The notes beneath the pieces were generated by a model that searched no databases, had not been told where the DNA came from, and saw only the letters and a list, made by a program, of their open reading frames with translations. 37,490 nt of DNA from an uncultured Clostridia bacterium. GTDB lineage: Bacteria; Bacillota; Clostridia; TANB77; CAG-508. Numbering within the stretch: the first letter of the stretch is position 1; each line of letters opens with the position of its first letter. The position numbers were made by a program, and so were the translations under genes. The stretch spans positions 1 to 37,490 of the forward strand of contig CAOTKV010000020.1 of assembly GCA_948530865.1 (NCBI GenBank), in the 5' to 3' direction. This document shows, one piece after another, positions 15,772 through 22,800 of the stretch.

Positions 15772-16863
15772 TTACTTGTTATATAAATTTTCATAAATAT
15801 TAGCTAACTCTTCTGCATTTTTTCTAATATCATAGTATTGAATCTTTTCACTATTTTTAGCATAATTTTTATTTCTATCATATTCGTCTTTTTTCAAAAT
15901 TTCTTTACTCCAAGCATTTTTATCTTCTAATGATAAAAATTTTATATTATCACTTATTTTTGATTCTCTAGGTACAACACTTGAAGCTACACATTTCAAG
16001 CCATTAATTTGAGCCTCAAGTAATACAATTCCTAAACCTTCATGTTTTGATGGAAGAACAAATATATCCATTGCACTATAAACATCATAAACATTTGAGC
16101 ATTCTCCATAGCATATTATTCTTTCTTTAAATTCATGATTAGCTATTATTTCATTAATACTCTGATAATCTGGACCATTTCCTACCAATAACAAATACGC
16201 ATCAGAATTTTCTTTGGCTATATCTTTAAATATTTCTAACAAAAATTCATGATTTTTTTGCTTATTAAACATTCCTACATGTCCAATCACATATTTATCT
16301 TCTAACTTAAGTTCTTTTCTAATTCTATTTCTTGATTCTAAATTAAAAATAAATTTTTGAGTATCAAATCCATTAGGTAAAACTTTAAACTCTTTTTCTC
16401 CAAATAACCACTTTCCAGCTTCTTCACTACATGCAAATCCATAAGTATATATTTTCTTAAAAATTGGTTTTAAAATTTTATGAATTCTTAATTTGTCACA
16501 AGTTGTATTATGACAATGAGCAATTCTAATTTTTATTCCTCTGAAAAAAGACATCATCATTTCAATAGTAATAGTAGCACTATTTCCGTGAACATGTACT
16601 ATATCAAAATTTTTTCCTGTTATTTTTTTAAATAGATAATCATAATATTTTAGCGGATTACCACCTCTTTTAGGAGGCATCTTTTCTATATTAACATCAA
16701 TTTTTTTACATTCTTCAATATAATATTTATCTATTGGCTCTCCTGAAAATATTGTAATATCAAATTTATTTTTATCTAAATTTCTACAATAATTTAATAT
16801 TACAGTACTAATTCCATTTATTGGCATTTCTTTTGCTATATATGCAATTCTAATTTTTTCCAT
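15772..16863 (-). CDS. GT4 family glycosyltransferase
   Basis: A 363-residue GT-B enzyme. The N-terminal domain has IRIAYIAKEMPINGISTVIL and DIVHVHGNSAT. The donor domain has YVIGHVGMFNKQKNHEFLLE and the E-x7-E segment PSKHEGLGIVLLEAQ. It resembles the EpsF-like exopolysaccharide glycosyltransferases. Two in-frame ATGs exist. The one at 16872 abuts the SD (GGGGA), with a four-base ATGA overlap with the preceding gene; the one at 16863 stands about nine bases from it and is preferred. Either way it is coupled to the PssE-like gene. Donor and acceptor unknown. Confidence 0.87.
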   Translation of the reverse strand: MEKIRIAYIAKEMPINGISTVILNYCRNLDKNKFDITIFSGEPIDKYYIEECKKIDVNIEKMPPKRGGNPLKYYDYLFKKITGKNFDIVHVHGNSATITIEMMMSFFRGIKIRIAHCHNTTCDKLRIHKILKPIFKKIYTYGFACSEEAGKWLFGEKEFKVLPNGFDTQKFIFNLESRNRIRKELKLEDKYVIGHVGMFNKQKNHEFLLEIFKDIAKENSDAYLLLVGNGPDYQSINEIIANHEFKERIICYGECSNVYDVYSAMDIFVLPSKHEGLGIVLLEAQINGLKCVASSVVPRESKISDNIKFLSLEDKNAWSKEILKKDEYDRNKNYAKNSEKIQYYDIRKNAEELANIYENLYNK

Positions 16864-16868
16864 TTTAA

Positions 16869-17366
16869 TCATTCCCCTGTATTAAAACTACTTGTAATAA
16901 AGTCTTCAATTATTGACTGTATTTTTTTATTAGAAGATATATATTTTTCAAATTTAAATTTTTTTGCTTTATTTATATTATCCAATAAATCTTCTATTTT
17001 TTCACCATTAGATATAATTATATTTTTACTTGAAAATGCTTCTGCAATTTGTAATTGATGATTATCAACATGTTCTTCAAATTTGGAAAGTCGCGGTACA
17101 ACTATAATTGGTTTCTCATGTTTCATAGCAGCAATTATAGTTCCGACTCCAGCATGTGTAATTAATAAATCTGATTTTTCAATTATACTTTCAAATTCCT
17201 TTTTATCTAAAAAATCTTTATATTCATAATTTTGTGGAATATAAGTTGAATAACCTATTTGAGCAAACACTTCTTCTGAAATTTCTTGACTTTTAATTTT
17301 CTCATCAATATATTTTAAAAGTCTATTAAATTGAAATTTTTGAGTTCCCAAAGAAATAAAAATCAA
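16869..17366 (-). CDS. PssE/Alg13-like glycosyltransferase subunit
   Basis: A 165-residue protein resembling the C-terminal, UDP-sugar-binding half of a GT28 enzyme (Alg13/PssE type). Landmarks are MIFISLGTQKFQFNRLLKYI, SDLLITHAGVGTIIAAMKH and PIIVVPRLSKFEEHVDNHQ. In split GT28 enzymes it pairs with a membrane-associated Alg14/PssD subunit to make an active transferase. The partner is the gene immediately upstream, overlapping by four bases (TTGA). The start codon is TTG 17366-17364 with GGAGG nine bases upstream. The pair probably adds the second sugar to the lipid-linked primer made by the PGT. Confidence 0.88.
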   Translation of the reverse strand: MIFISLGTQKFQFNRLLKYIDEKIKSQEISEEVFAQIGYSTYIPQNYEYKDFLDKKEFESIIEKSDLLITHAGVGTIIAAMKHEKPIIVVPRLSKFEEHVDNHQLQIAEAFSSKNIIISNGEKIEDLLDNINKAKKFKFEKYISSNKKIQSIIEDFITSSFNTGE

Positions 17367-17866
17367 AATATTCCACCTCCATACATTGCTTTTGGAAAAA
17401 ATTCAAGCATTTCTTCCCACTGAACTATAAAAATATCTGCAAATTTATACATTATTTTACCAGTCAAAGATGGCTTATTACATCTTGCAAATGACTCTAT
17501 ATATATAATTTTTTTTCTAAAAATTTTTGATATGAGACATATTGGAACTGTACTTAAAGCTCCAGTAGATATAACGATATCTGGTTTCTCTCTTAAAAAT
17601 ATTTTCAACGATTTGCAAAAAATATATATAAACTTAAAAATAAATAATAATTCTTTTCTATTAATTTGTGGTAAATAATAATTTTTATTACAAAATTCTA
17701 ATTCTTCAAAAGAATTCTTTTCTGTAATTAAAAAACTATTATATTTACTTTTTATAATATTCAATCTCGAAATTTCTTCTAAATGTCCACCTGAGGAAGC
17801 TGTAAAACATATTTTTATATTTTCTTTCTTGATATTTCCTTTTTTCAACATTTCACTTCCAATCAT
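17363..17866 (-). CDS. PssD/Alg14-like glycosyltransferase subunit
   Basis: A 167-residue protein of the Alg14/PssD family, the membrane-recruiting, acceptor-binding half of a split GT28 glycosyltransferase. Landmarks are KICFTASSGGHLEEI (glycine-rich loop) and REKPDIVISTGALSTVPICL, followed by YIESFARCNKPSLTGKIMY and the usual C-terminal PKAMYGGGIF. A short hydrophobic stretch (ELLFIFKFIYIFCKSL) may dip into the membrane. The start at ATG 17866 is uncertain; an ATG at 17851 also has a GGAAG SD. A 9-bp hairpin lies in the gap before it. Confidence 0.87.
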   Translation of the reverse strand: MIGSEMLKKGNIKKENIKICFTASSGGHLEEISRLNIIKSKYNSFLITEKNSFEELEFCNKNYYLPQINRKELLFIFKFIYIFCKSLKIFLREKPDIVISTGALSTVPICLISKIFRKKIIYIESFARCNKPSLTGKIMYKFADIFIVQWEEMLEFFPKAMYGGGIF

Positions 17867-17889
17867 AACAATTACTATCCCATAAATTA

Positions 17890-17914
17890 AGCTGGTATCA
17901 AGTCTATACCAGCT
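17890..17914. other. Hairpin in the PGT-pssD gap
   Basis: AGCTGGTAT and ATACCAGCT form a perfect 9-bp stem around a 7-base loop. On the minus strand (direction of the operon) the following bases are TTAATTTATGGG, too poor in T for a good terminator. It may instead be a partial attenuator, an RNA-processing site or a stabilising hairpin that sets expression of the downstream genes relative to the PGT. Confidence 0.45.
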
Positions 17915-17928
17915 ATATGTTTTCGAGA

Positions 17929-17948
17929 ACAGTTATTTTTCACTGTTA
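17929..17948. other. Second short hairpin in the PGT-pssD gap
   Basis: AACAGT and ACTGTT form a 6-bp stem with an AT-rich 8-base loop. It lies 29 bases after the PGT stop codon and just before the larger hairpin on the minus-strand transcript. Weak on its own. Confidence 0.3.
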
Positions 17949-17977
17949 ATAAACTTATTTTACATTATTTTGTAACT

Positions 17978-19339
17978 CTATGCAGCTCCTTCTTTATTCA
18001 AAACTGTAGTTACTGTTTTTAATAGAATTTCCATATCTAACCCAAGATTATGTTTTTCAAAATATTCAATATCCATATCTAATCTATTTTTAAAAGAAAC
18101 ATCGCTTCTTCCACTAACTTGCCATAATCCTGTAATTCCTGGCTTACATTTTACTATGCATTCATAAGCCTCTCCCATATCTTCTTTTTCTCTAAATAAA
18201 TATGCTCTTGGTCCTACTATGCTCATTTCACCTTTTAATACATTTATAAATTGTGGGAATTCATCTAAACTTGTTCTTCTTAAAAATTCTCCCATTTTTG
18301 TTACTCTTGGATCGTTTTTTAATTTCTTATATTGACTATATTCGTTTCTAACTTCTTCATTATTTTCTAATAACTCTTTTAAAATATCATCTGCACCTAT
18401 TACCATGCTTCTAAATTTATACATTTTAAATTTCTCACCATTTTTTCCAATTCTTTCTTGTACATAGAATACTGGTCCTTTATCTCCACAAAGTCTATTT
18501 CCTACCCATACAACTGTAGTAAGTGGAAGTAATATAGCTATTCCAACAATTGCTCCAATTATATCTACAATTCTTTTTACAAAAAATGAAAGTTGTCTAC
18601 CTATAAAATGTGTTGTATCTAAAAGCATTTCTTTTACATTATAAGTTTTCTTTCTTCTAAATGTAACTAATATTGTAATTAACGCTATTTTTATATCCAT
18701 TAAAGTTGTTTTACCATAATGATATTTCAAATCCATATCTAGCCTGTCCGAAAATTTTACTTTTTCTCTTCCTGATATTTGATAAACGCCAGTTATTCCA
18801 GGTTTATGTTGTACTATGTAATTGTAATATGAACTCATTTTTTCTTTTTCTTCTGGTAAATAAGGTCTTGGACCTACTAAACTCATTTCACCTTTTAATA
18901 CATTTATAAATTGTGGAAATTCATCTAAACTTGTTGTTCTTAAGACTTTTCCAAACTTTGTAAGTCTTGGATCATTTGTAAGTTTTCTATATGTTTCATA
19001 TTCTTCTTTTATTTCATCATCTTGTAACATGGCTTCTAATATTTCACTAGCATTATTAACCATGGTTCTAAATTTGTAAATTTTAAAAATTTTGCCATTT
19101 TTTCCAATTCTATCTTGTGTATAAAATATTTTTCCATTATCATGATTTTTCAAATTCTGAAAAAATACTACAATTGATAATGGAATCAATAAAATGATTC
19201 CTATTACCGATATAGCAATCTCTACAATTCTTTTTACAATTTTTTTTACAAAAACTAATAACTTTCTATACAATTTATGAAAAATATTTTCTTGTAAAGA
19301 TTCTGCATCGAAAGGAATAGTTATCTCACGTTCTTCCAA
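17978..19339 (-). CDS. Tandem phosphoglycosyltransferase (two monotopic PGT domains)
   Basis: This 453-residue protein holds two complete copies of the bacterial sugar transferase domain, which moves a phospho-sugar from a UDP-sugar to undecaprenyl phosphate and so starts repeat-unit synthesis. Each copy has a re-entrant helix (KRIVEIAISVIGIILLIPLS; KRIVDIIGAIVGIAILLPLT), a KFRTM/KFRSM basic motif, the catalytic Asp-Glu pair in TSLDEFPQFINVLKGEMS (Asp139-Glu140; Asp359-Glu360, exactly 220 residues apart), GPRPYL or GPRAYL, and PGITG...SGR. The single-domain family is usually about 200-230 residues. The second copy has Ala in place of the Pro in GPRPYL. The start is TTG 19339-19337 with GGAGG six bases upstream. 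First gene of the operon. Confidence 0.9.
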   Translation of the reverse strand: MEEREITIPFDAESLQENIFHKLYRKLLVFVKKIVKRIVEIAISVIGIILLIPLSIVVFFQNLKNHDNGKIFYTQDRIGKNGKIFKIYKFRTMVNNASEILEAMLQDDEIKEEYETYRKLTNDPRLTKFGKVLRTTSLDEFPQFINVLKGEMSLVGPRPYLPEEKEKMSSYYNYIVQHKPGITGVYQISGREKVKFSDRLDMDLKYHYGKTTLMDIKIALITILVTFRRKKTYNVKEMLLDTTHFIGRQLSFFVKRIVDIIGAIVGIAILLPLTTVVWVGNRLCGDKGPVFYVQERIGKNGEKFKMYKFRSMVIGADDILKELLENNEEVRNEYSQYKKLKNDPRVTKMGEFLRRTSLDEFPQFINVLKGEMSIVGPRAYLFREKEDMGEAYECIVKCKPGITGLWQVSGRSDVSFKNRLDMDIEYFEKHNLGLDMEILLKTVTTVLNKEGAA

Positions 19340-19444
19340 CTTTACCCTCCAAAAAATTAATTTTTTTGCATAATTTTTTCATCTGTTTTTATATTTTAAT
19401 TTTACAAAATTATTTCATTTATTTTTTTACAATAATCATTATTA

Positions 19445-19473
19445 ATTATAACATAACGCTTTTACGGATTCAA
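19445..19473 (-). promoter_or_regulatory. Promoter of the polysaccharide operon
   Basis: TTGAAT (19468-19473), 17 bases, and a perfect TATAAT (19445-19450) with TG one base before it (extended -10), read on the minus strand. Transcription would start near 19438, leaving a leader of about 100 bases before the TTG start. No other convincing promoter was seen inside the operon, so it probably drives about 14 kb. Confidence 0.7.
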
Positions 19474-19600
19474 CAAATTTAGACATTTTTATTAGTAAAA
19501 TTTTATCTTTATTTATAAAATTTATCAATACATTCTGGGCTTCATATCAGATAAGGAAATAATGTAAAAATTTTCAATTCTATAAATTTTTCAATCCTTA
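19474..19600. other. AT-rich spacer between divergent promoters
   Basis: The divergent gap between the polysaccharide operon and spoVB (19340-19656) is 317 bases and holds no gene. Besides the promoters on either side I see only AT-rich sequence here, with no hairpin or repeat worth naming. Confidence 0.6.
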
Positions 19601-19629
19601 TTCTATTTTCACTTTCCTCTTCATATACT
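19601..19629 (+). promoter_or_regulatory. Candidate sigma-E-type promoter of spoVB
   Basis: TTCTATT (19601-19607), 14 bases, and CATATACT (19622-19629) approximate the Bacillus sigma-E elements KMATATT and CATACANT (five of seven and six of seven). Transcription would start near 19636, just before the SD. B. subtilis spoVB is sigma-E controlled, which fits, but AT-rich DNA yields such matches by chance. Confidence 0.4.
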
Positions 19630-19656
19630 CTAAAAAACATACTTTTAAGGTGGCTT

Positions 19657-20988
19657 ATGAAACGTTTTAAATTTTTTATTTTTAACACATCTTTTCTAAT
19701 CATAACCTCTCTAATTTTTAGAGCAATTGATATATATTTTACAGCATATATCTCACGAAAAATTGGTTCTGAAATGGTTGGTGTTTATCAACTTGTAATG
19801 ACAGTTTATCTATTTGGAATTACTTTAGCAACCTCAGGAATCAATTTAGCTGTAACACGTGTTGTATCTGAAGAACTTGCTTTAGATAACTTAGGTGGAA
19901 TAAAAAAGGTAATGAAAAGATGTCTTTATATAACTTTAATTACCAGTATATCAACTAGCTTAATCTTTTTTGTAAATGCAGATTTTATAATTGAAACATG
20001 TCTTCACAATAAAGTAGATAAATCTGTTATATATCTATTTTCTCTTGCACTTCCTATGATAGCTATGTCGTCTGCTGTTTCAGGATATTTAGCTGGAGTT
20101 CGTAGAATTTACAAAAATGCTATCGGTCAATTTATAGAACATGTTGTTAAAGTTATTGTTTGTGCATATCTAATTAGTTTATATTTACCTTCAGGTTTAA
20201 CTTATAGTTGCTTTGCTTTAATTTTAGGAGACTTAATTTCGGAAATAATCTCATTTGTTTTTATATATGTTGTTTACATTTTTGATAAGAGAAAATATAA
20301 TTCTTATCCTGAAGTTTTAAGAAATAACAATTATACATATAAAGTTTTAAGAATTTCTATTCCTATTGCAATTACTTCTTACATTCGTTCAGGACTATCT
20401 ACATTTAAACAATTAATAATTCCTTCTAGTTTAGAAAAGAGTGGAATTAATTGTAGTGAATCTCTTTCAAAATATGGAATTATAAATGGAATGGCTTTAC
20501 CTATAATAATGTTTCCTGATATTTTGGTAAAATCATTTGCAAGTTTGCTTATACCTGAATTTTCAAGATATCATGCAAAAAAAGATTATAAAAGAACAAA
20601 GCAGATAACAACTATACTTCTTTCCGTAATTTTAGGAGCTTCTGTTTTACTTAGTATTTTACTATTTATTTTTGCAGATACTTTAGGCAATTTACTTTAT
20701 AAAGATTCTAATGTTGGTTTTTATATAAAAATCTTTGCACCACTTGCAACTTTAATCTATGTTGATACTGTTGTTGATAGTGTTTTAAGAGGTCTTGATG
20801 CTCAAATTGGAGTTATGATTGTTAATATATGTGATTTACTTATAAGCACAAGTTTTATATATTTCTGTGTCCCTAAACTTGGGCTTATTGGGTATATCAT
20901 TTCAATTTATATCAGTGAAACACTAAATTTTGTTGTTAGCTTATTACAATTAATCAAAATTGTATATTTGAACCCAAAAAAAACGTGA
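19657..20988 (+). CDS. spoVB: Stage V sporulation protein B-like lipid flippase
   Basis: A 443-residue polytopic membrane protein of the MOP superfamily, SpoVB/MurJ-like branch. It has about 12-14 helices, the N-terminal FNTSFLIITSLIFRAIDIYF, and the SpoVB-typical YISRKIGSEMVGVYQLVMTV and GYLAGVRRIYKNAIGQFIEH segments. SpoVB is needed for spore cortex peptidoglycan and probably transports a lipid-linked precursor across the forespore outer membrane. The start is ATG 19657 with AAGGTGG. It is the only large plus-strand gene in the window and stands divergent from the polysaccharide operon. A flippase for that operon would be an alternative, but the operon has its own Wzx-like protein. Confidence 0.82.
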   Translation: MKRFKFFIFNTSFLIITSLIFRAIDIYFTAYISRKIGSEMVGVYQLVMTVYLFGITLATSGINLAVTRVVSEELALDNLGGIKKVMKRCLYITLITSISTSLIFFVNADFIIETCLHNKVDKSVIYLFSLALPMIAMSSAVSGYLAGVRRIYKNAIGQFIEHVVKVIVCAYLISLYLPSGLTYSCFALILGDLISEIISFVFIYVVYIFDKRKYNSYPEVLRNNNYTYKVLRISIPIAITSYIRSGLSTFKQLIIPSSLEKSGINCSESLSKYGIINGMALPIIMFPDILVKSFASLLIPEFSRYHAKKDYKRTKQITTILLSVILGASVLLSILLFIFADTLGNLLYKDSNVGFYIKIFAPLATLIYVDTVVDSVLRGLDAQIGVMIVNICDLLISTSFIYFCVPKLGLIGYIISIYISETLNFVVSLLQLIKIVYLNPKKT

Positions 20989-21003
20989 TATAATCACGTT
21001 TTT
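20979..21003 (+). terminator. Terminator of spoVB, copy 1
   Basis: A perfect 11-bp stem (20979-20989, 20993-21003) with loop ATA ends in a T run. The spoVB stop codon lies inside the left arm. Confidence 0.8.
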
Positions 21004-21015
21004 CTTTATTATTTT

Positions 21016-21035
21016 CGTGATACAATCACGTTTTT
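21016..21035. terminator. Terminator copy 2 between converging genes
   Basis: CGTGAT-ACA-ATCACG plus TTTTT nearly repeats the sequence of copy 1 (CGTGATATAATCACGTTTTTC versus CGTGATACAATCACGTTTTTC, given in parts). It abuts the stop codon of the minus-strand gene at 21037. On the minus strand the run after the stem is only AAAATAATAAAG, so it serves the plus strand better. Confidence 0.65.
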
Positions 21036-21036
21036 C

Positions 21037-21393
21037 TTAAAACCCATATCTTCCACTTTGTATAATATTCATCTTATAATCTTCTAAAATCTTATCTGTT
21101 ATTTTGTTCATAATCTCATTATTAAACTTTTTCTCAATATGTGAAATCATTCTTTCAATTGCACCTTCATAGTCTTCATCATTTTCACATTTTATTTTAC
21201 CTTTATACAATTTATTATACTTCTTTAAAACGATATTAACAGTTTTAGCAACATATTCTGGTCTCATTCTAGTTCTATATACTCTCAGGATTCTTTCATG
21301 CTTTCTTAAATCCATAATATCTTTCATTATTTTCATATCATTATCATTAAATTTTATACCAGTTGCAAAGTTAAGAATATCTTCAATCTCCAT
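21037..21393 (-). CDS. Hypothetical protein downstream of the DEDDh exonuclease
   Basis: A 118-residue protein I do not recognise. It is helical and strongly charged, with no membrane segment, signal peptide or Cys motif. A basic patch (RKHERILRVYRTRMRPEY) in the middle and a Lys/Glu/Asn-rich C-terminal half would suit nucleic-acid or protein binding, but this is only composition. Its ATG directly follows the exonuclease TAA (TAAATG), with the SD GAGGAG inside the exonuclease gene, so the two are translationally coupled and probably act together. Confidence 0.7.
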   Translation of the reverse strand: MEIEDILNFATGIKFNDNDMKIMKDIMDLRKHERILRVYRTRMRPEYVAKTVNIVLKKYNKLYKGKIKCENDEDYEGAIERMISHIEKKFNNEIMNKITDKILEDYKMNIIQSGRYGF

Positions 21394-22008
21394 TTATTTC
21401 TCCTCAATTAAGTTCCATAAAATTTTTCCACATGTTTCTGCATCTGATGCTGCTCTATGTGCTTGCTCATTTACTATATCAAAATAATGAGCAACAGTAT
21501 CTTGTTTATAATTATATAATCCTTTTATTTTTTGTTTTGCAAATGTAAGTGTATCTATGTAATTTATATTTGCATTATACCCTAAACGCATAAGTGTTTC
21601 TGATAAGAAACTCATATCAAATCTTGCATTATGTGCACATATTATAGTTTGCTCATTATATGCATCTTTTAAAAATTCTGCAAGTTCTGAATATACAATC
21701 TCTTCTGTTGGTGCATTTTTTATCATACTATTTGTAATGTTATTTACAGCCGTAACTCTTGCTGGTATAAATACTCCTGGGTTAACTAATGATTGAAATC
21801 TTTTTACACATTTCCCATTTTCAAATAATACTGCTCCTAGCTCTATTATTCTGTCTCTACTAGGATTTAACCCTGTTGTTTCAGTATCAAATGCAATATA
21901 TCTTGTTTTTAATTTTTCAATTGTGTAATTATTAATTACTACTGGTCTTGTTGTTACTACTCCTTTATTTTCTACATCAGGTATTAGTAAATTGCTATAT
22001 AATTCCAA
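21394..22008 (-). CDS. DnaQ-like 3'-5' exonuclease (DEDDh)
   Basis: A 204-residue protein with a complete DEDDh exonuclease domain: Asp41 and Glu43 in AFDTETTGL, Asp131 in HNARFDMSFL, and His184 plus Asp189 in AHRAASDAET. It resembles the DNA polymerase III epsilon-type domains that occur as stand-alone proteins in Firmicutes and may serve proofreading, repair or RNA/DNA end processing. The start codon is TTG 22008-22006, six bases after GGAGG (22019-22015). It has its own consensus-like promoter (22044-22072), which overlaps the yunB stop codon, so it need not depend on yunB transcription. Confidence 0.88.
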   Translation of the reverse strand: MELYSNLLIPDVENKGVVTTRPVVINNYTIEKLKTRYIAFDTETTGLNPSRDRIIELGAVLFENGKCVKRFQSLVNPGVFIPARVTAVNNITNSMIKNAPTEEIVYSELAEFLKDAYNEQTIICAHNARFDMSFLSETLMRLGYNANINYIDTLTFAKQKIKGLYNYKQDTVAHYFDIVNEQAHRAASDAETCGKILWNLIEEK

Positions 22009-22043
22009 ATTATTCCTCCTTAATTTCTTTTATCTCTAGATGC

Positions 22044-22072
22044 ATTATAGCACTATTTCTTTATTTATTCAA
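22044..22072 (-). promoter_or_regulatory. Promoter of the exonuclease gene pair
   Basis: TTGAAT (22067-22072), 17 bases, and TATAAT (22044-22049) with an extended-10 TG, read on the minus strand. The -35 overlaps the last codons of yunB. Confidence 0.7.
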
Positions 22073-22760
22073 TAAAATTATATGTTTCTGATGGCTCTTC
22101 CATTCCATTTAAATTATAGTAAGTATCTGGTACTTCTCCAACAATAACAGCCTCTGTTAAAAGGACTTCTGTATTAATATCTTTTCCAAAAGTATCAAAT
22201 GGTGTTAAAATTCCTACTCTTGAATCAATATCTAAATAAATTTTATGATGTGTTTGATTAATTCCAATAGCTTCAAAACTTGTTCTTATATTTGAATTTA
22301 TACTTCCTGCACTTTCTAGTTCAACTTCAAATTTAGGCTCAACATTCTTTAAAACACTTATTCCACTAACACTTCCCATATTAATAAAAACACTAATTCT
22401 TGGAATCCCATCAAATTGTTTTTGTATATTAGCAACAATTTTTGTAACAATATCATTAATGCGCACAGAATCTGCTTTTATAAATGTTATTCGCCCATTT
22501 TGATCTTTTTCTACAGTAATCAAACTATCATATGAATAATTTTTCATAATTTTATTAACTTCTTCATTAATAATTGTTACTCCTTTAGAAGCTGCAGCCG
22601 TTTCACAACTTGCTTTAAAAACAGGATATGCTGATTTTAAAAATAACCCTATTGAACAAACTATTGTAGCAAACATTATTAATAAAATTGCTTTAACACT
22701 ATTTAATTCTCTAAAATTTGGTAATCGTATTTTTTTCCTAGAATACAAATTTCCTCTCAT
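22065..22760 (-). CDS. yunB: Sporulation protein YunB
   Basis: A 231-residue protein with one N-terminal membrane helix (residues about 22-45) and a large outside domain. The family pattern is visible in ASKGVTIINEEVNKIM, ITFIKADSVRINDI, and the GSVSGISVL...PKFEVELESAGINQTHHKIYL region, here GSVSGI and FEAIGINQTHHKIYLDID. B. subtilis YunB is a sigma-E-dependent sporulation protein of unclear molecular function. The start is ATG 22760-22758 with GGAGG. It follows the SipL-like gene after a terminator, and I could not see a convincing promoter of its own in the 38-base gap. Confidence 0.85.
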   Translation of the reverse strand: MRGNLYSRKKIRLPNFRELNSVKAILLIMFATIVCSIGLFLKSAYPVFKASCETAAASKGVTIINEEVNKIMKNYSYDSLITVEKDQNGRITFIKADSVRINDIVTKIVANIQKQFDGIPRISVFINMGSVSGISVLKNVEPKFEVELESAGSINSNIRTSFEAIGINQTHHKIYLDIDSRVGILTPFDTFGKDINTEVLLTEAVIVGEVPDTYYNLNGMEEPSETYNFIE

Positions 22761-22778
22761 AAATCCTCCAGTATGGAA

Positions 22779-22800
22779 AAAAGACGGTTTCCCGTCTTTT
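22779..22800 (-). terminator. Terminator after the SipL-like gene
   Basis: AAAAGACGG and CCGTCTTTT pair as a 9-bp stem. On the minus strand the loop is GAAA and the stem is followed by a TTTTTT-type run. It overlaps the sipL stop codon. Confidence 0.8.
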
